DNA from: Clostridiales bacterium
Lineage (GTDB): Bacteria > Bacillota > Clostridia > Lachnospirales > Lachnospiraceae
Reading direction: 5' to 3'
Assembly: GCA_021204765.1 (NCBI GenBank)
Contig: JAJPYU010000235.1
Span: 1-32,154, forward strand
Length of the DNA stretch: 32,154 nucleotides
Position 1 is the first letter of the stretch. Every line of letters starts with the position of its first letter. Below, piece by piece: positions 23,225 through 31,614 of the stretch. Position numbers and translations under genes: made by a program. The notes beneath the pieces were generated by a model, which did no database searches, was not told the origin of the DNA, and saw nothing but the letters and a program-made list of their open reading frames with translations.

Positions 23225-25987
23225 ATGGCGAAGAACAAGAAAGCCGATACTTCTGCCGACAGTAAGCGGAATGAGATCCGCGAAATCACTGAGCAGCGTA
23301 TCGAGCACTTTGCCAATCAGCCCATCGGAGATCTGTTAAAAGAAATTGACGGAAATCTCGTGGGTCTTGATGAGGCAACAGTTAACAAGAACCGTGAGAA
23401 ATACGGGAAGAACGTTGTCACGCACGGAAGAGAGAAAACTATGGCTGAGAGACTTGCTTCCGCGTTCGTCAACCCCTTCACGGCTATCCTGTGCTGCCTG
23501 GCTATCGTTTCCGCTATCACGGATATGATCTGCCCTATGCTGAACCTGCTGGGAAGCACACCGGATGATTTCGACTGCATGACAGTCATCATCATCCTCT
23601 GCATGGTCGCTATTTCCGGTATCATGCGTTTCGTTCAGGAGACGCGAAGCGGAAATGCCACCAAGTCACTGCTGGCGCTGATCACATCCACCAGCACGGT
23701 CACCCGTAAGGGACAGGAAGAGATCGAAATCCCCAACGATGATCTGGTCGTCGGAGATATCATCCATCTGTCCGCAGGCACCATGATTCCGGCTGACTGC
23801 CGCATCATCGAGGCCAATGACCTGTTCGTCTCCCAGTCCGGTATGACCGGTGAGTCTGAGCCTATCGAAAAATGGCCCACACTCCCCGAGAGTACACTGC
23901 CGGTACTGACCGATTATCAGGACATCGTTTTCATGGGTACCAACGTCGTCTCAGGATCCGGCAAGGCCATCGTGGTCTCCCCCGGTGACTACACCATTTT
24001 CGGTACTATGGCCCAGACTCTGCAGGATGCAGAGGTGGAGACAAGCTTCTCCAAAGGTGTTAACGCTGTGTCATGGGTTCTGATTCGTTTTATGCTGGTC
24101 ATGGTCCCCACCGTCTTCGTTATCAACGGTATCACCAATGGTAACTGGGTGGACGCTTTCATGTACGGTATCTCAATCGCTGTCGGCCTGACACCTGAGA
24201 TGCTGCCTATGATCGTTACGACCTGTCTGGCCAAGGGCGCTGTCTCAATGAGTAAACAGAAGACGGTCGTGAAGAACTTGAACTCTATCCAGAATTTCGG
24301 TGCTATAGATGTGCTCTGCACAGATAAGACCGGTACCCTGACCCAGGATCACATCATCCTGGAGTACCACATGAATATCGAGGGACTGGAGGATTCCAGG
24401 ATCCTGCGCCATGCTTATCTTAACAGCTACTTCCAGACCGGTTATAAGAACCTGATGGATATGGCCATCATCGCCAAGACCGAGGAGGAAGAGGAAGAGG
24501 ATCCCAGCCTTCAGGATCTTTCCGAGGCCTACACCAAGGTGGATGAGATTCCTTTCGATTTCGTCCGCCGTCGGCTGACTACAGTCGTTGAGGACAGGGC
24601 CGGCAAAACCCAGATGGTCACCAAGGGAGCTATCGAGGAAATGCTGGAGGTCAGCACCATGGTCGAGATCGAGGGCCAGGTGTATCCTCTTACTGAGGAG
24701 ATGCGTGAGAGAGTACTCTCCACCGTTGACAGTCTCAATAACAAGGGCTTCCGTGTACTGGGACTGTCCCAGAAGAGCAATCCTTCACCTGTCGGCACTT
24801 TCGGTGTCCAGGATGAGTGCGACATGGTTCTTCTCGGATACCTTGCCTTCCTCGATCCGCCGAAAGAGACTACCGCTGCAGCCATCAAGGCTCTTAAGCA
24901 GCACGGTGTTGACACCAAGATCCTCACCGGTGATAATGAGAAAGTCACCCGTACCATCTGCAAGCAGGTGGGACTTAAGGTCAATAACATGCTCTTAGGA
25001 CCCCAGATCGAGGAGCTCTCCGATGATGATCTGGCAGCCATGGCTGAGACCACCCAGGTCTTCGCAAAGCTTAACCCTCACCAGAAAGCGCGTATAGTCC
25101 AGGTTCTTCGTGATAACGGACATGTCGTGGGCTTCATGGGTGATGGTATCAATGATGCCGCCGCACTTAAAGGCGCTGATATCGGTATCTCTGTTGATAC
25201 TGCCGTCGACGTGGCAAAAGAGTCCGCAGATATCATTCTGCTGGAGAAAGACCTGATGGTCCTGGAGCGCGGTATTGTTGAAGGCCGTAAGACCTACGCC
25301 AATATGATCAAGTATATCAAGATGACCGCATCGTCCAACTTCGGTAACATGTTCTCCACCATTGCGGCTTCCGCACTGCTGAAGTTCGTGCCCATGATGC
25401 CTACGCATCTGATCTTCCTGAACCTGATCTACGATCTGTCCTGCACATCCATTCCGTGGGATAACGTTGATGAAGAGTTCCTTGAAGTACCCCGAAAATG
25501 GGATGCCTCTTCAGTGGGAAGTTTCATGATCTGGCTTGGACCAACCAGCTCGATATTCGACTGGACGACGTACCTGTTTATGTTCTTCGTGTTCTGTCCG
25601 CAGATATGCGGCGGGCACCGGTACAACGAGCTGGCAAATTATTACAGTGGCGACACGCTGGCACAGATGCAGAAGAATTACGCGGCACTGTTCCAGGCCG
25701 GATGGTTCGTCGAGTCCATGTGGAGCCAGACTCTGGTCATCCATATGATCCGTACCCCCAAGTGGCCTTTCCTGCAGAGCCATGCATCCTGGCAGGTATG
25801 TGCCCTTACCTTTACCGGTATCGGCGTGCTGACCATCATCCCTTACACCGGATTCGGCCGCATGATCGGTCTGGTGGGAATGCAGCCCATGTACTTTGCT
25901 TACCTGATCCCCTGCATCATCTTCTACATGCTGCTGGCGACCAGTATCAAGAAGGCTTATGTCCGTCACTTTGGCGAGCTCTTATAA
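23225..25987 (+). CDS. mgtA: Magnesium-translocating P-type ATPase (MgtA/MgtB type)
   Basis: A P-type IIIB ATPase importing Mg2+ across the membrane at the cost of ATP. It has 920 residues, near family length. Visible: the cytoplasmic N-terminus, first helix pair (NPFTAILCCLAIVSAITDMI), the actuator loop (SQSGMTGESEPIEKWP), phosphorylation site LCTDKTGTLTQ (Asp367), KGAIEEML, the hinge GFMGDGINDAAALKGADIGISV and C-terminal helices with the MgtA-like DLSCTSIPWDNVDEEFL. ATG 23225 follows GAGGTGA; an in-frame GTG at 23216 overlaps that site. Codon use is strongly biased to CGT, GGT and C-ending codons compared with its neighbours, suggesting high expression. A small membrane-protein gene follows 18 bp later. 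Homology alone does not prove Mg2+ specificity. Confidence 0.93.
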   Translation: MAKNKKADTSADSKRNEIREITEQRIEHFANQPIGDLLKEIDGNLVGLDEATVNKNREKYGKNVVTHGREKTMAERLASAFVNPFTAILCCLAIVSAITDMICPMLNLLGSTPDDFDCMTVIIILCMVAISGIMRFVQETRSGNATKSLLALITSTSTVTRKGQEEIEIPNDDLVVGDIIHLSAGTMIPADCRIIEANDLFVSQSGMTGESEPIEKWPTLPESTLPVLTDYQDIVFMGTNVVSGSGKAIVVSPGDYTIFGTMAQTLQDAEVETSFSKGVNAVSWVLIRFMLVMVPTVFVINGITNGNWVDAFMYGISIAVGLTPEMLPMIVTTCLAKGAVSMSKQKTVVKNLNSIQNFGAIDVLCTDKTGTLTQDHIILEYHMNIEGLEDSRILRHAYLNSYFQTGYKNLMDMAIIAKTEEEEEEDPSLQDLSEAYTKVDEIPFDFVRRRLTTVVEDRAGKTQMVTKGAIEEMLEVSTMVEIEGQVYPLTEEMRERVLSTVDSLNNKGFRVLGLSQKSNPSPVGTFGVQDECDMVLLGYLAFLDPPKETTAAAIKALKQHGVDTKILTGDNEKVTRTICKQVGLKVNNMLLGPQIEELSDDDLAAMAETTQVFAKLNPHQKARIVQVLRDNGHVVGFMGDGINDAAALKGADIGISVDTAVDVAKESADIILLEKDLMVLERGIVEGRKTYANMIKYIKMTASSNFGNMFSTIAASALLKFVPMMPTHLIFLNLIYDLSCTSIPWDNVDEEFLEVPRKWDASSVGSFMIWLGPTSSIFDWTTYLFMFFVFCPQICGGHRYNELANYYSGDTLAQMQKNYAALFQAGWFVESMWSQTLVIHMIRTPKWPFLQSHASWQVCALTFTGIGVLTIIPYTGFGRMIGLVGMQPMYFAYLIPCIIFYMLLATSIKKAYVRHFGELL

Positions 25988-26005
25988 GGAAAAGGAGGTA
26001 TCGTT

Positions 26006-26260
26006 ATGAATGTAAACTGGGATGGACTCTGGTATAGAATCTTTGGTATGACCTCCTGGCATGGCATTGCCATGGGGTTCTGGGTAGGAATGGTCATAGT
26101 TGCCCTCGTCGTCGTCGGTATGAACATCGTCGAGTGGAACTTTAAGAAGTTCGACCCTGAGAAACATAAACAGGAGGAGCACGAGAAGCTGATGAAGGAG
26201 CATGAGCTCCAGAAGAAGCACGACGAGCTCCGCGAGAAGCACGCAGACCTGTACAAATAA
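26006..26260 (+). CDS. Small membrane protein with a His/Lys/Glu-rich tail, linked to mgtA
   Basis: 84 residues, not a family I can name. It has a short N-terminus, one hydrophobic helix (about residues 19-42, IAMGFWVGMVIVALVVVGM), and then a highly charged helical tail with several His residues (pattern KHxELxEKHxDL) that looks like a coiled coil on the cytoplasmic side. The strong AAAGGAGG site and the 18-bp gap after mgtA imply co-translation. By analogy with other small proteins that attend Mg2+ pumps (MgtR, MgtS) it may stabilise or regulate the ATPase, but this rests only on position and shape. Confidence 0.75.
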   Translation: MNVNWDGLWYRIFGMTSWHGIAMGFWVGMVIVALVVVGMNIVEWNFKKFDPEKHKQEEHEKLMKEHELQKKHDELREKHADLYK

Positions 26261-26329
26261 ACTTTCATGCTCACTTTGTGAGCACCATCAGGAATAAAAG
26301 CCGATGGCGACACTGAAATTGAGCTAAGG

Positions 26330-26370
26330 GGCTGTACCGGAATTACCCGGTGCAGCCTCGCTTTATTTTT
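26330..26370 (+). terminator. Intrinsic terminator of the mgtA operon
   Basis: GGCTGTACCGG (26330-26340) pairs with CCGGTGCAGCC (26347-26357), 11 bp with one wobble, loop AATTAC, then TCGCTTTATTTTT. Confidence 0.8.
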
Positions 26371-26561
26371 ATGCACAGCCGCCCGCAAAGGCAATCTGCA
26401 GCCTGCCGTCTGCGCAGTCTGGTGCGGCGGGTAGGACCGGTACGCAGCCTTTTAATCGATCCTGTGCTACGCAAAGGGTAGGATTGTACTTGAAAAAGTC
26501 CCATAATTTACTGAAATAACGATTCTAATCAGGTGAATCCTGTGTTACCATAAAAATGCAA

Positions 26562-26596
26562 GAGAAATGCCGATTGCGTATTTCTCCTGATTTTTT
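26562..26596 (+). promoter_or_regulatory. Terminator-like hairpin in the ppdK leader (possible attenuator)
   Basis: GAGAAATGC (26562-26570) pairs with GTATTTCTC (26578-26586), 9 bp with one G-T wobble, loop CGATTGC, then CTGA and TTTTTT (26591-26596). The T-run ends 7 bases before AAGGAGG of ppdK (26604-26610). With no gene immediately upstream, it is well placed for premature termination or for occlusion of the ribosome. Confidence 0.55.
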
Positions 26597-26616
26597 ATGA
26601 AATAAGGAGGATCTAC

Positions 26617-29247
26617 ATGACAAAATGGGTTTATTTGTTCAGTGAGGGTAATGCGGATATGCGTGAGCTTTTGGGCGGAAAGGGTGCGAATCTGGCTGAG
26701 ATGACATCGCTGGGGCTGCCCGTTCCCCAGGGCTTTACCATCACCACAGAGGCATGCACACAGTATTATGAGGATGGCTGCGAGATCAATGGGGAGATCA
26801 GGGGACAGATTGGGGAATATATCGGGAAGATGGAGGAAATCACCGGGAAAAAGTTCGGCGATACTGAGAATCCTCTGCTGGTGTCCGTCAGGTCCGGAGC
26901 CCGGGCATCTATGCCGGGTATGATGGATACTATCCTGAACCTGGGCCTTAATGAGACAGTGGTGAACGTCCTGGCTGAGAAGTCCGGAAATCGCCGCTGG
27001 GCCTGGGACTGCTACCGCAGGTTTATACAGATGTATTCCGACGTGGTAATGGAGGTCGGAAAGAAATATTTTGAGCAGCTCATCGATAAGATGAAGTCGG
27101 AAAAAGGAGTCACCTACGATGTGGAGCTGACCGCAGATGATTTAAAGGAGCTGTCCGGGCAGTTTAAGGCTGAGTACAGGAAAATGCTGGGAGAGGATTT
27201 CCCTGACGATCCTAAGGAACAGCTGATGGGAGCCATCAAGGCTGTTTTCCGCTCCTGGGATAATCCCCGTGCTGATGTCTACCGCCGTGACAACGACATT
27301 CCCTATTCCTGGGGCACTGCCGTGAATGTCCAGAGCATGGCTTTCGGCAATATGGGCGATGACTGCGGCACCGGCGTAGCCTTTACCCGTGACCCGGCTA
27401 CCGGCGAGAAGAAGCTGATGGGCGAGTTCCTGGTAAATGCCCAGGGCGAGGATGTGGTGGCAGGTGTACGCACACCCATGCCTATTGCGCGGATGCAGGA
27501 GATGTTCCCCGAGGCCTTTGAGGAATTCGTAAATGTCTGCAAGACCCTTGAGGATCACTACAGGGATATGCAGGATATGGAGTTTACCGTGGAGAACCGT
27601 CACCTCTATATGCTCCAGACCAGGAACGGCAAACGTACAGCCCAGGCCGCCTTAAAGATTGCCTGTGACCTGGTGGACGAGGGCATGAGGAGTGAGGAGG
27701 AGGCCGTGGCAATGATAGAGCCAAGGAACCTGGATGCTCTGCTCCACCCCACTTTTGACGCTGATGCCCTTAAGGCCGCGAAGCCCATAGCCAGGGCACT
27801 GGGTGCTGCCCCCGGAGCTGCCTGCGGCAGGATAGTCTTTACCGCAGCCGACGCCGAGGCCTGGGCTTCCAGAGGCGAGAAGATAGTCATGGTCCGCCTG
27901 GAGACTTCCCCCGAGGATATCACCGGCATGAAAGTGGCTCAGGGAATACTTACCGTCCGGGGAGGAATGACCTCTCACGCTGCGGTGGTGGCCAGAGGCA
28001 TGGGGGCCTGCTGCGTGTCAGGCTGCGGCGATATCGTTATGGACGAGGAGAATAAGAAGTTTACTTTAGCCGGAAAGGAGTATCACGAGGGAGATGTCAT
28101 TTCCTTTGATGGTTCTACCGGATGCATATATGACGGAGCCATCCCCACAGTGGATGCGAAGATTGCGGGAGAGTTTGGCAGGATTATGGAGTGGGCTGAC
28201 AAGTACAGGAAGCTTTCCGTCCGTACCAATGCTGACACGCCCTCAGATGCCAGGAAAGCCCGTGAGCTGGGCGCTGAGGGCATCGGTCTGTGCCGTACTG
28301 AGCATATGTTCTTTGATGAGAATCGTATAGCGGCTTTCCGTGAAATGATCTGCGCTGACACCGCCGAGGAGAGAGAAGCTGCTTTAAATAAGATCCTTCC
28401 TTATCAGCAGGGAGACTTTGAGCAGCTCTTTGAGGCCATGGAGGGTGCGCCTGTTACCATCCGTTTTCTGGATCCGCCGCTCCATGAGTTTGTGCCCACT
28501 GAGGAAGAAGATATAAAGAAGCTGGCGTGGGCGCAGGGCAAGTCAGTTGAGACCATAAAGGGCATCATAGAGGGTCTTAAAGAGTTTAACCCTATGCTGG
28601 GACACCGCGGCGTGCGCCTGGCTGTCACCTATCCCGAGATTTCAAGGATGCAGACTAAAGCTGTCATCCGTGCCGCTCTTAATGTGAAGAAGGCTCATCC
28701 GGACTGGGATATGGTCCCCGAGATCATGATTCCCTTAATCTGTGAGGTGAAGGAGCTGCAGTACGTGAAGAAGACCATCACCGAGACTGCCGACGCTGAG
28801 ATAGCCGAGGCGGGCATTGACCTGAGATATGAGATCGGTACCATGATAGAGATTCCCAGAGCGGCTCTCACCGCCGAGGAGATAGCAAAGGAGGCCGACT
28901 TCTTCTGCTTCGGCACCAACGACTTAACCCAGATGACCTACGGTTTTTCCCGTGATGATTCCGGGAAGTTCTTGGATGCCTACTATGACGCGAAGATCCT
29001 GGAGAATGATCCTTTTGCGAAGCTGGACCGTATCGGCGTAGGGAAGCTGATGAAGACCGCCATGGCTCTCGGCAAGCCGGCGAATCCCGATCTGCACTGC
29101 GGTATCTGCGGAGAGCACGGCGGGGATCCTTCTTCCGTGGAGTTCTGCCATATGATAGGCCTGGACTATGTATCCTGCAGTCCTTTCCGCGTACCTATTG
29201 CCAGGCTGGCAGCGGCACAGGCGGCTATATCATACCCAGACAAATAG
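26617..29247 (+). CDS. ppdK: Pyruvate, phosphate dikinase
   Basis: PPDK interconverts pyruvate, ATP and phosphate with PEP, AMP and pyrophosphate; in anaerobic Firmicutes it works in glycolysis and PEP supply. The 876-residue protein has the full set of domains: N-terminal ATP-binding domain (GGKGANLAEMTSLGLPVPQGF, SVRSGARASMPGMMDTILNLG), the swivelling domain with catalytic His454 in GGMTSHAAVVARGMG, and the PEP/pyruvate barrel (LCRTEHMFF, LGHRGVRL, FGTNDLTQMTYGFSRDD, and HCGICGEHGGDP with its active-site Cys). AAGGAGG at 26604-26610 marks ATG 26617. It forms its own unit; a new promoter for rimP starts 3 bases after its stop. Confidence 0.97.
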   Translation: MTKWVYLFSEGNADMRELLGGKGANLAEMTSLGLPVPQGFTITTEACTQYYEDGCEINGEIRGQIGEYIGKMEEITGKKFGDTENPLLVSVRSGARASMPGMMDTILNLGLNETVVNVLAEKSGNRRWAWDCYRRFIQMYSDVVMEVGKKYFEQLIDKMKSEKGVTYDVELTADDLKELSGQFKAEYRKMLGEDFPDDPKEQLMGAIKAVFRSWDNPRADVYRRDNDIPYSWGTAVNVQSMAFGNMGDDCGTGVAFTRDPATGEKKLMGEFLVNAQGEDVVAGVRTPMPIARMQEMFPEAFEEFVNVCKTLEDHYRDMQDMEFTVENRHLYMLQTRNGKRTAQAALKIACDLVDEGMRSEEEAVAMIEPRNLDALLHPTFDADALKAAKPIARALGAAPGAACGRIVFTAADAEAWASRGEKIVMVRLETSPEDITGMKVAQGILTVRGGMTSHAAVVARGMGACCVSGCGDIVMDEENKKFTLAGKEYHEGDVISFDGSTGCIYDGAIPTVDAKIAGEFGRIMEWADKYRKLSVRTNADTPSDARKARELGAEGIGLCRTEHMFFDENRIAAFREMICADTAEEREAALNKILPYQQGDFEQLFEAMEGAPVTIRFLDPPLHEFVPTEEEDIKKLAWAQGKSVETIKGIIEGLKEFNPMLGHRGVRLAVTYPEISRMQTKAVIRAALNVKKAHPDWDMVPEIMIPLICEVKELQYVKKTITETADAEIAEAGIDLRYEIGTMIEIPRAALTAEEIAKEADFFCFGTNDLTQMTYGFSRDDSGKFLDAYYDAKILENDPFAKLDRIGVGKLMKTAMALGKPANPDLHCGICGEHGGDPSSVEFCHMIGLDYVSCSPFRVPIARLAAAQAAISYPDK

Positions 29248-29250
29248 GGG

Positions 29251-29278
29251 TTGACATAATCTGTGATTGTGTTAAAGT
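29251..29278 (+). promoter_or_regulatory. Promoter of the rimP-nusA-infB operon
   Basis: Consensus TTGACA (29251-29256), 16-bp spacer, TAAAGT (29273-29278), directly after the ppdK stop. The leader that follows (about 100 bases) carries three hairpins. Confidence 0.6.
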
Positions 29279-29279
29279 A

Positions 29280-29359
29280 GGTACAGTTATTTGGTACCTG
29301 TTGACTTGAGAGTGGGCTGCGGCCCACTCTCATGCAATGTTATGGATTACTTTGCATGG
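29280..29359 (+). promoter_or_regulatory. Structured leader of rimP
   Basis: Three stems in a row: GGTAC with GTACC (29280-29298), TGAGAGTGGGC with GCCCACTCTCA (29307-29332, perfect 11 bp, TGCG loop), and CATGCAA with TTGCATG (about 29331-29359), which shares bases with the second stem. There is no T-run after the strong stem, so it is not an ordinary terminator for ppdK; anti-termination or ribosome control is possible. Confidence 0.5.
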
Positions 29360-29383
29360 GTTTAGAATAATCGGGGACACGGA

Positions 29384-29851
29384 ATGAGCAAGAGAGAAGC
29401 AATTGAAAAAAAGACCGAGGAGCTGGCAGAGCCCATACTCACTGAGATGGGTTTCGAGCTGGTGGACTGTGAGTATGTGAAAGAAAGGGAGGATCACTTC
29501 CTCCGAATATACATAGACAAGGAAAACGGCATTACCGTAAATGACTGTGCCGACTTTTCCAGGGCTTTTGATCCCATACTGGATGAGGAGGATTATATTG
29601 ACGACGCCTACATTTTCGAGGTGAGCTCCCCGGGACTGGGCAGGCCGTTAAAGAAGGATCGTGATCTTTCCCGGAGTATCGGTGAGGACGTGGAAATCCG
29701 TACCTACAGGGCGATAGATAAGCAGAAAAATTTTACCGGGATCCTTGAATCTTTTACTGACAGCACTGTGACTGTCACCGATGAGGACGGAAATGAACAT
29801 ACATTTAACAGGAAAGATATCGCACAGATACATTTAGCGCTTGACTTCTAA
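29384..29851 (+). CDS. rimP: Ribosome maturation factor RimP
   Basis: RimP binds the 30S subunit and assists its maturation. The 155-residue protein shows GFELVDCEYVKEREDHFLRIYIDKENGITVNDC, then the family core YIFEVSSPGLGRPLKKDRD and a C-terminal SH3-like part (NFTGILESFTDSTVTVTDEDG). A short GGGGA site precedes ATG 29384. It is the first gene of the nusA operon, as in most Firmicutes, with nusA beginning 19 bp later. Confidence 0.95.
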   Translation: MSKREAIEKKTEELAEPILTEMGFELVDCEYVKEREDHFLRIYIDKENGITVNDCADFSRAFDPILDEEDYIDDAYIFEVSSPGLGRPLKKDRDLSRSIGEDVEIRTYRAIDKQKNFTGILESFTDSTVTVTDEDGNEHTFNRKDIAQIHLALDF

Positions 29852-29870
29852 AACGAAGGAGGAAAAAGAA

Positions 29871-31247
29871 ATGGCCAGAAATGCCAAAAAACAACCTGCA
29901 AACGACAGCAATGAGCTTTTAGAGGCTCTGACTCTTCTTGAAAAGGAGAAAAATATCAGCCGTGATGTGATCATCGGCGCAATCGAAGCTTCTCTTATTT
30001 CTGCCTGCCGAAGCTATTTCGGAAGCAGCGACAACGCTAAAGTGGAGATTAATCCGGAGACCGGAGCTTTTCATGTGTATCTTGAGAAAACTGTGGTGGA
30101 AAAGGCGGATGAGCCCGGCTGCCAGATCAGCCTGGCAGAGGCGAAGATGCATGATGGCTCTCTGGAGCCAGGAGATATTTACCGCGAAGAGGTTAATTCC
30201 AGGGAGTTCTCCCGTATTGTCGCGTCAAATGCCAAGAATATCATCCTCCAGAAGATCCGTGAGGAAGAACGCAATGTTGTTTACCGGAAATATTTTGACA
30301 TGGCCAGGACCGTTGTCACCGGCGTGGTGCAGCGCTATGTGGGTGATAATGTCAGCATTAATCTGGGCAAGGCAGATGCCCTGCTCACCGCAAGCGAGAT
30401 GATAAAGGACGAGAAGTTTGAGCCTACCCAGAGAGTAAAGGTATATATACTGGATGTGAAATCCACCAACAAGGGGCCGAAGATCCTTGTTTCCCGTACT
30501 CATCCTGAGCTGGTCAGGAAGCTTTTTGAGGAGGAGGTCGCCGAGGTCAGGGATGGTGTTGTGGAGATAAAGAGCATAGCCCGGGAGGCCGGCAGCCGTA
30601 CCAAGATGGCAGTGTATTCCAATGACCCGGACGTGGATCCTGTTGGAGCCTGTGTTGGACTTAACGGTTCCAGGGTCAATGCTGTTGTCAACATTTTAAA
30701 CGGTGAGAAGATCGACATCATCAACTGGGATGACAGTGCTGCCCTGCTTATACAGAATGCGCTTAGCCCCGCAAAGGTTATTTCTGTTATCGCTGATCCC
30801 GACGAGAAGACTGCAAAGGTAATTGTTCCAGACTATCAGCTCTCCCTTGCTATCGGAAAGGAGGGCCAGAATGCCCGCCTGGCTGCAAGGCTTACCGGAT
30901 ACAAGATCGATATCAAAAGTGAGACTCAGGCACAGGAGGCCGGCGATGTATTCGACTATGAGGGCGAGTATGGGGATGATTACGATGATGACGGGTACTA
31001 CGATGATGACGGGTACTATGATGATGACTACGACGGTGAGTATGCTGACGACGGCGAATACGATGACGATAGTGAATATGCTGACGATGACTATTACGAT
31101 GACGATGAGTATTATGATGACGACTACGATGACGAGTATACAGATGAAGGATATTCTGATGAAGGCTATGCCGATGATGGGTATGCCGATGAGGATTACT
31201 CAGATGAGGAGTATGCAGACGATGGTCCGGAGGATTCCGGAAAGTAA
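29871..31247 (+). CDS. nusA: Transcription termination/antitermination factor NusA with an acidic Asp/Tyr tail
   Basis: NusA binds RNA polymerase and controls pausing, termination and antitermination. The 458-residue protein has the N-terminal polymerase-binding domain (ELLEALTLLEKEKNISRDVIIGAIEASL), an S1 domain (TGVVQRYVGDNVSINLG), and two KH domains (PVGACVGLNGSRVNAVV, LAIGKEGQNARLAARLTG). From about residue 357 comes a tail of about 100 residues almost wholly of Asp, Glu, Tyr and Gly, built from imperfect repeats such as GYYDDD, with a single basic residue at the very end. AAGGAGG fixes ATG 29871; the frame from 29841 overlaps rimP. The L7Ae-like gene follows after 16 bp; the usual ylxR gene between them is absent. 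Confidence 0.95.
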   Translation: MARNAKKQPANDSNELLEALTLLEKEKNISRDVIIGAIEASLISACRSYFGSSDNAKVEINPETGAFHVYLEKTVVEKADEPGCQISLAEAKMHDGSLEPGDIYREEVNSREFSRIVASNAKNIILQKIREEERNVVYRKYFDMARTVVTGVVQRYVGDNVSINLGKADALLTASEMIKDEKFEPTQRVKVYILDVKSTNKGPKILVSRTHPELVRKLFEEEVAEVRDGVVEIKSIAREAGSRTKMAVYSNDPDVDPVGACVGLNGSRVNAVVNILNGEKIDIINWDDSAALLIQNALSPAKVISVIADPDEKTAKVIVPDYQLSLAIGKEGQNARLAARLTGYKIDIKSETQAQEAGDVFDYEGEYGDDYDDDGYYDDDGYYDDDYDGEYADDGEYDDDSEYADDDYYDDDEYYDDDYDDEYTDEGYSDEGYADDGYADEDYSDEEYADDGPEDSGK

Positions 31248-31263
31248 AAGGAGTTGAGTATAT

Positions 31264-31614
31264 TTGTCAGTCGACAGGATATTGTCCGGGCTTTCTCTGG
31301 CCCAGAAGGCCGGCCGGGTATCAAGCGGTGAATTTGAGACCCAGAAAGCCGTCAGAGAAGGCAGTGCGCATCTGGTCATTGTGGCCAAAGACGCCTCGGA
31401 CAACACGAAACATAAAATGCAAAACATGACGGATCATTACCGGGTTCCCCTTTATTTCTATTCTGATAAAGAGAGCCTGGGAAGAGCCATCGGCAGAGAA
31501 TACAGATCCATGGCGGCAGTTTGTGACGAGGGCTTCGCTGCATCCATGGAGAGAAAACTAATAGAAATAAACCGCGGAGGGAGGAATGAGTATGGCAAAG
31601 ACAAGAATATATGA
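31264..31614 (+). CDS. L7Ae/L30e-family ribosomal-like protein (YlxQ)
   Basis: A 116-residue protein of the L7Ae/L30e/S12e family, which binds kink-turn RNA; YlxQ of Bacillus is the homologue in this operon position. Visible features are LSGLSLAQKAGRVSSGEFETQKAVREG, LVIVAKDASDNTKHKM and VPLYFYSDKESLGRAIGRE. It uses TTG 31264 as start, with AAAAGGAG about 10 bases upstream. Its last 23 bases overlap the start of infB, so translation is probably coupled. Confidence 0.9.
   Translation: MSVDRILSGLSLAQKAGRVSSGEFETQKAVREGSAHLVIVAKDASDNTKHKMQNMTDHYRVPLYFYSDKESLGRAIGREYRSMAAVCDEGFAASMERKLIEINRGGRNEYGKDKNI

Larger units (their letters stand above)
26261..26616. other. 356-bp gene-free region between the mgtA operon and ppdK
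   Basis: Holds a 7-bp hairpin (TGCTCAC with GTGAGCA, 26268-26284), the terminator at 26330-26370, about 190 bases with no feature I can name, and the ppdK leader hairpin at 26562-26596. No coding sequence is supported. Confidence 0.6.

Noticed and set aside
30960..31230. Tandem repeat or CRISPR-like array
   Set aside because: The repetitive bases are in frame within nusA and encode the acidic tail; units are short, imperfect and unspaced.
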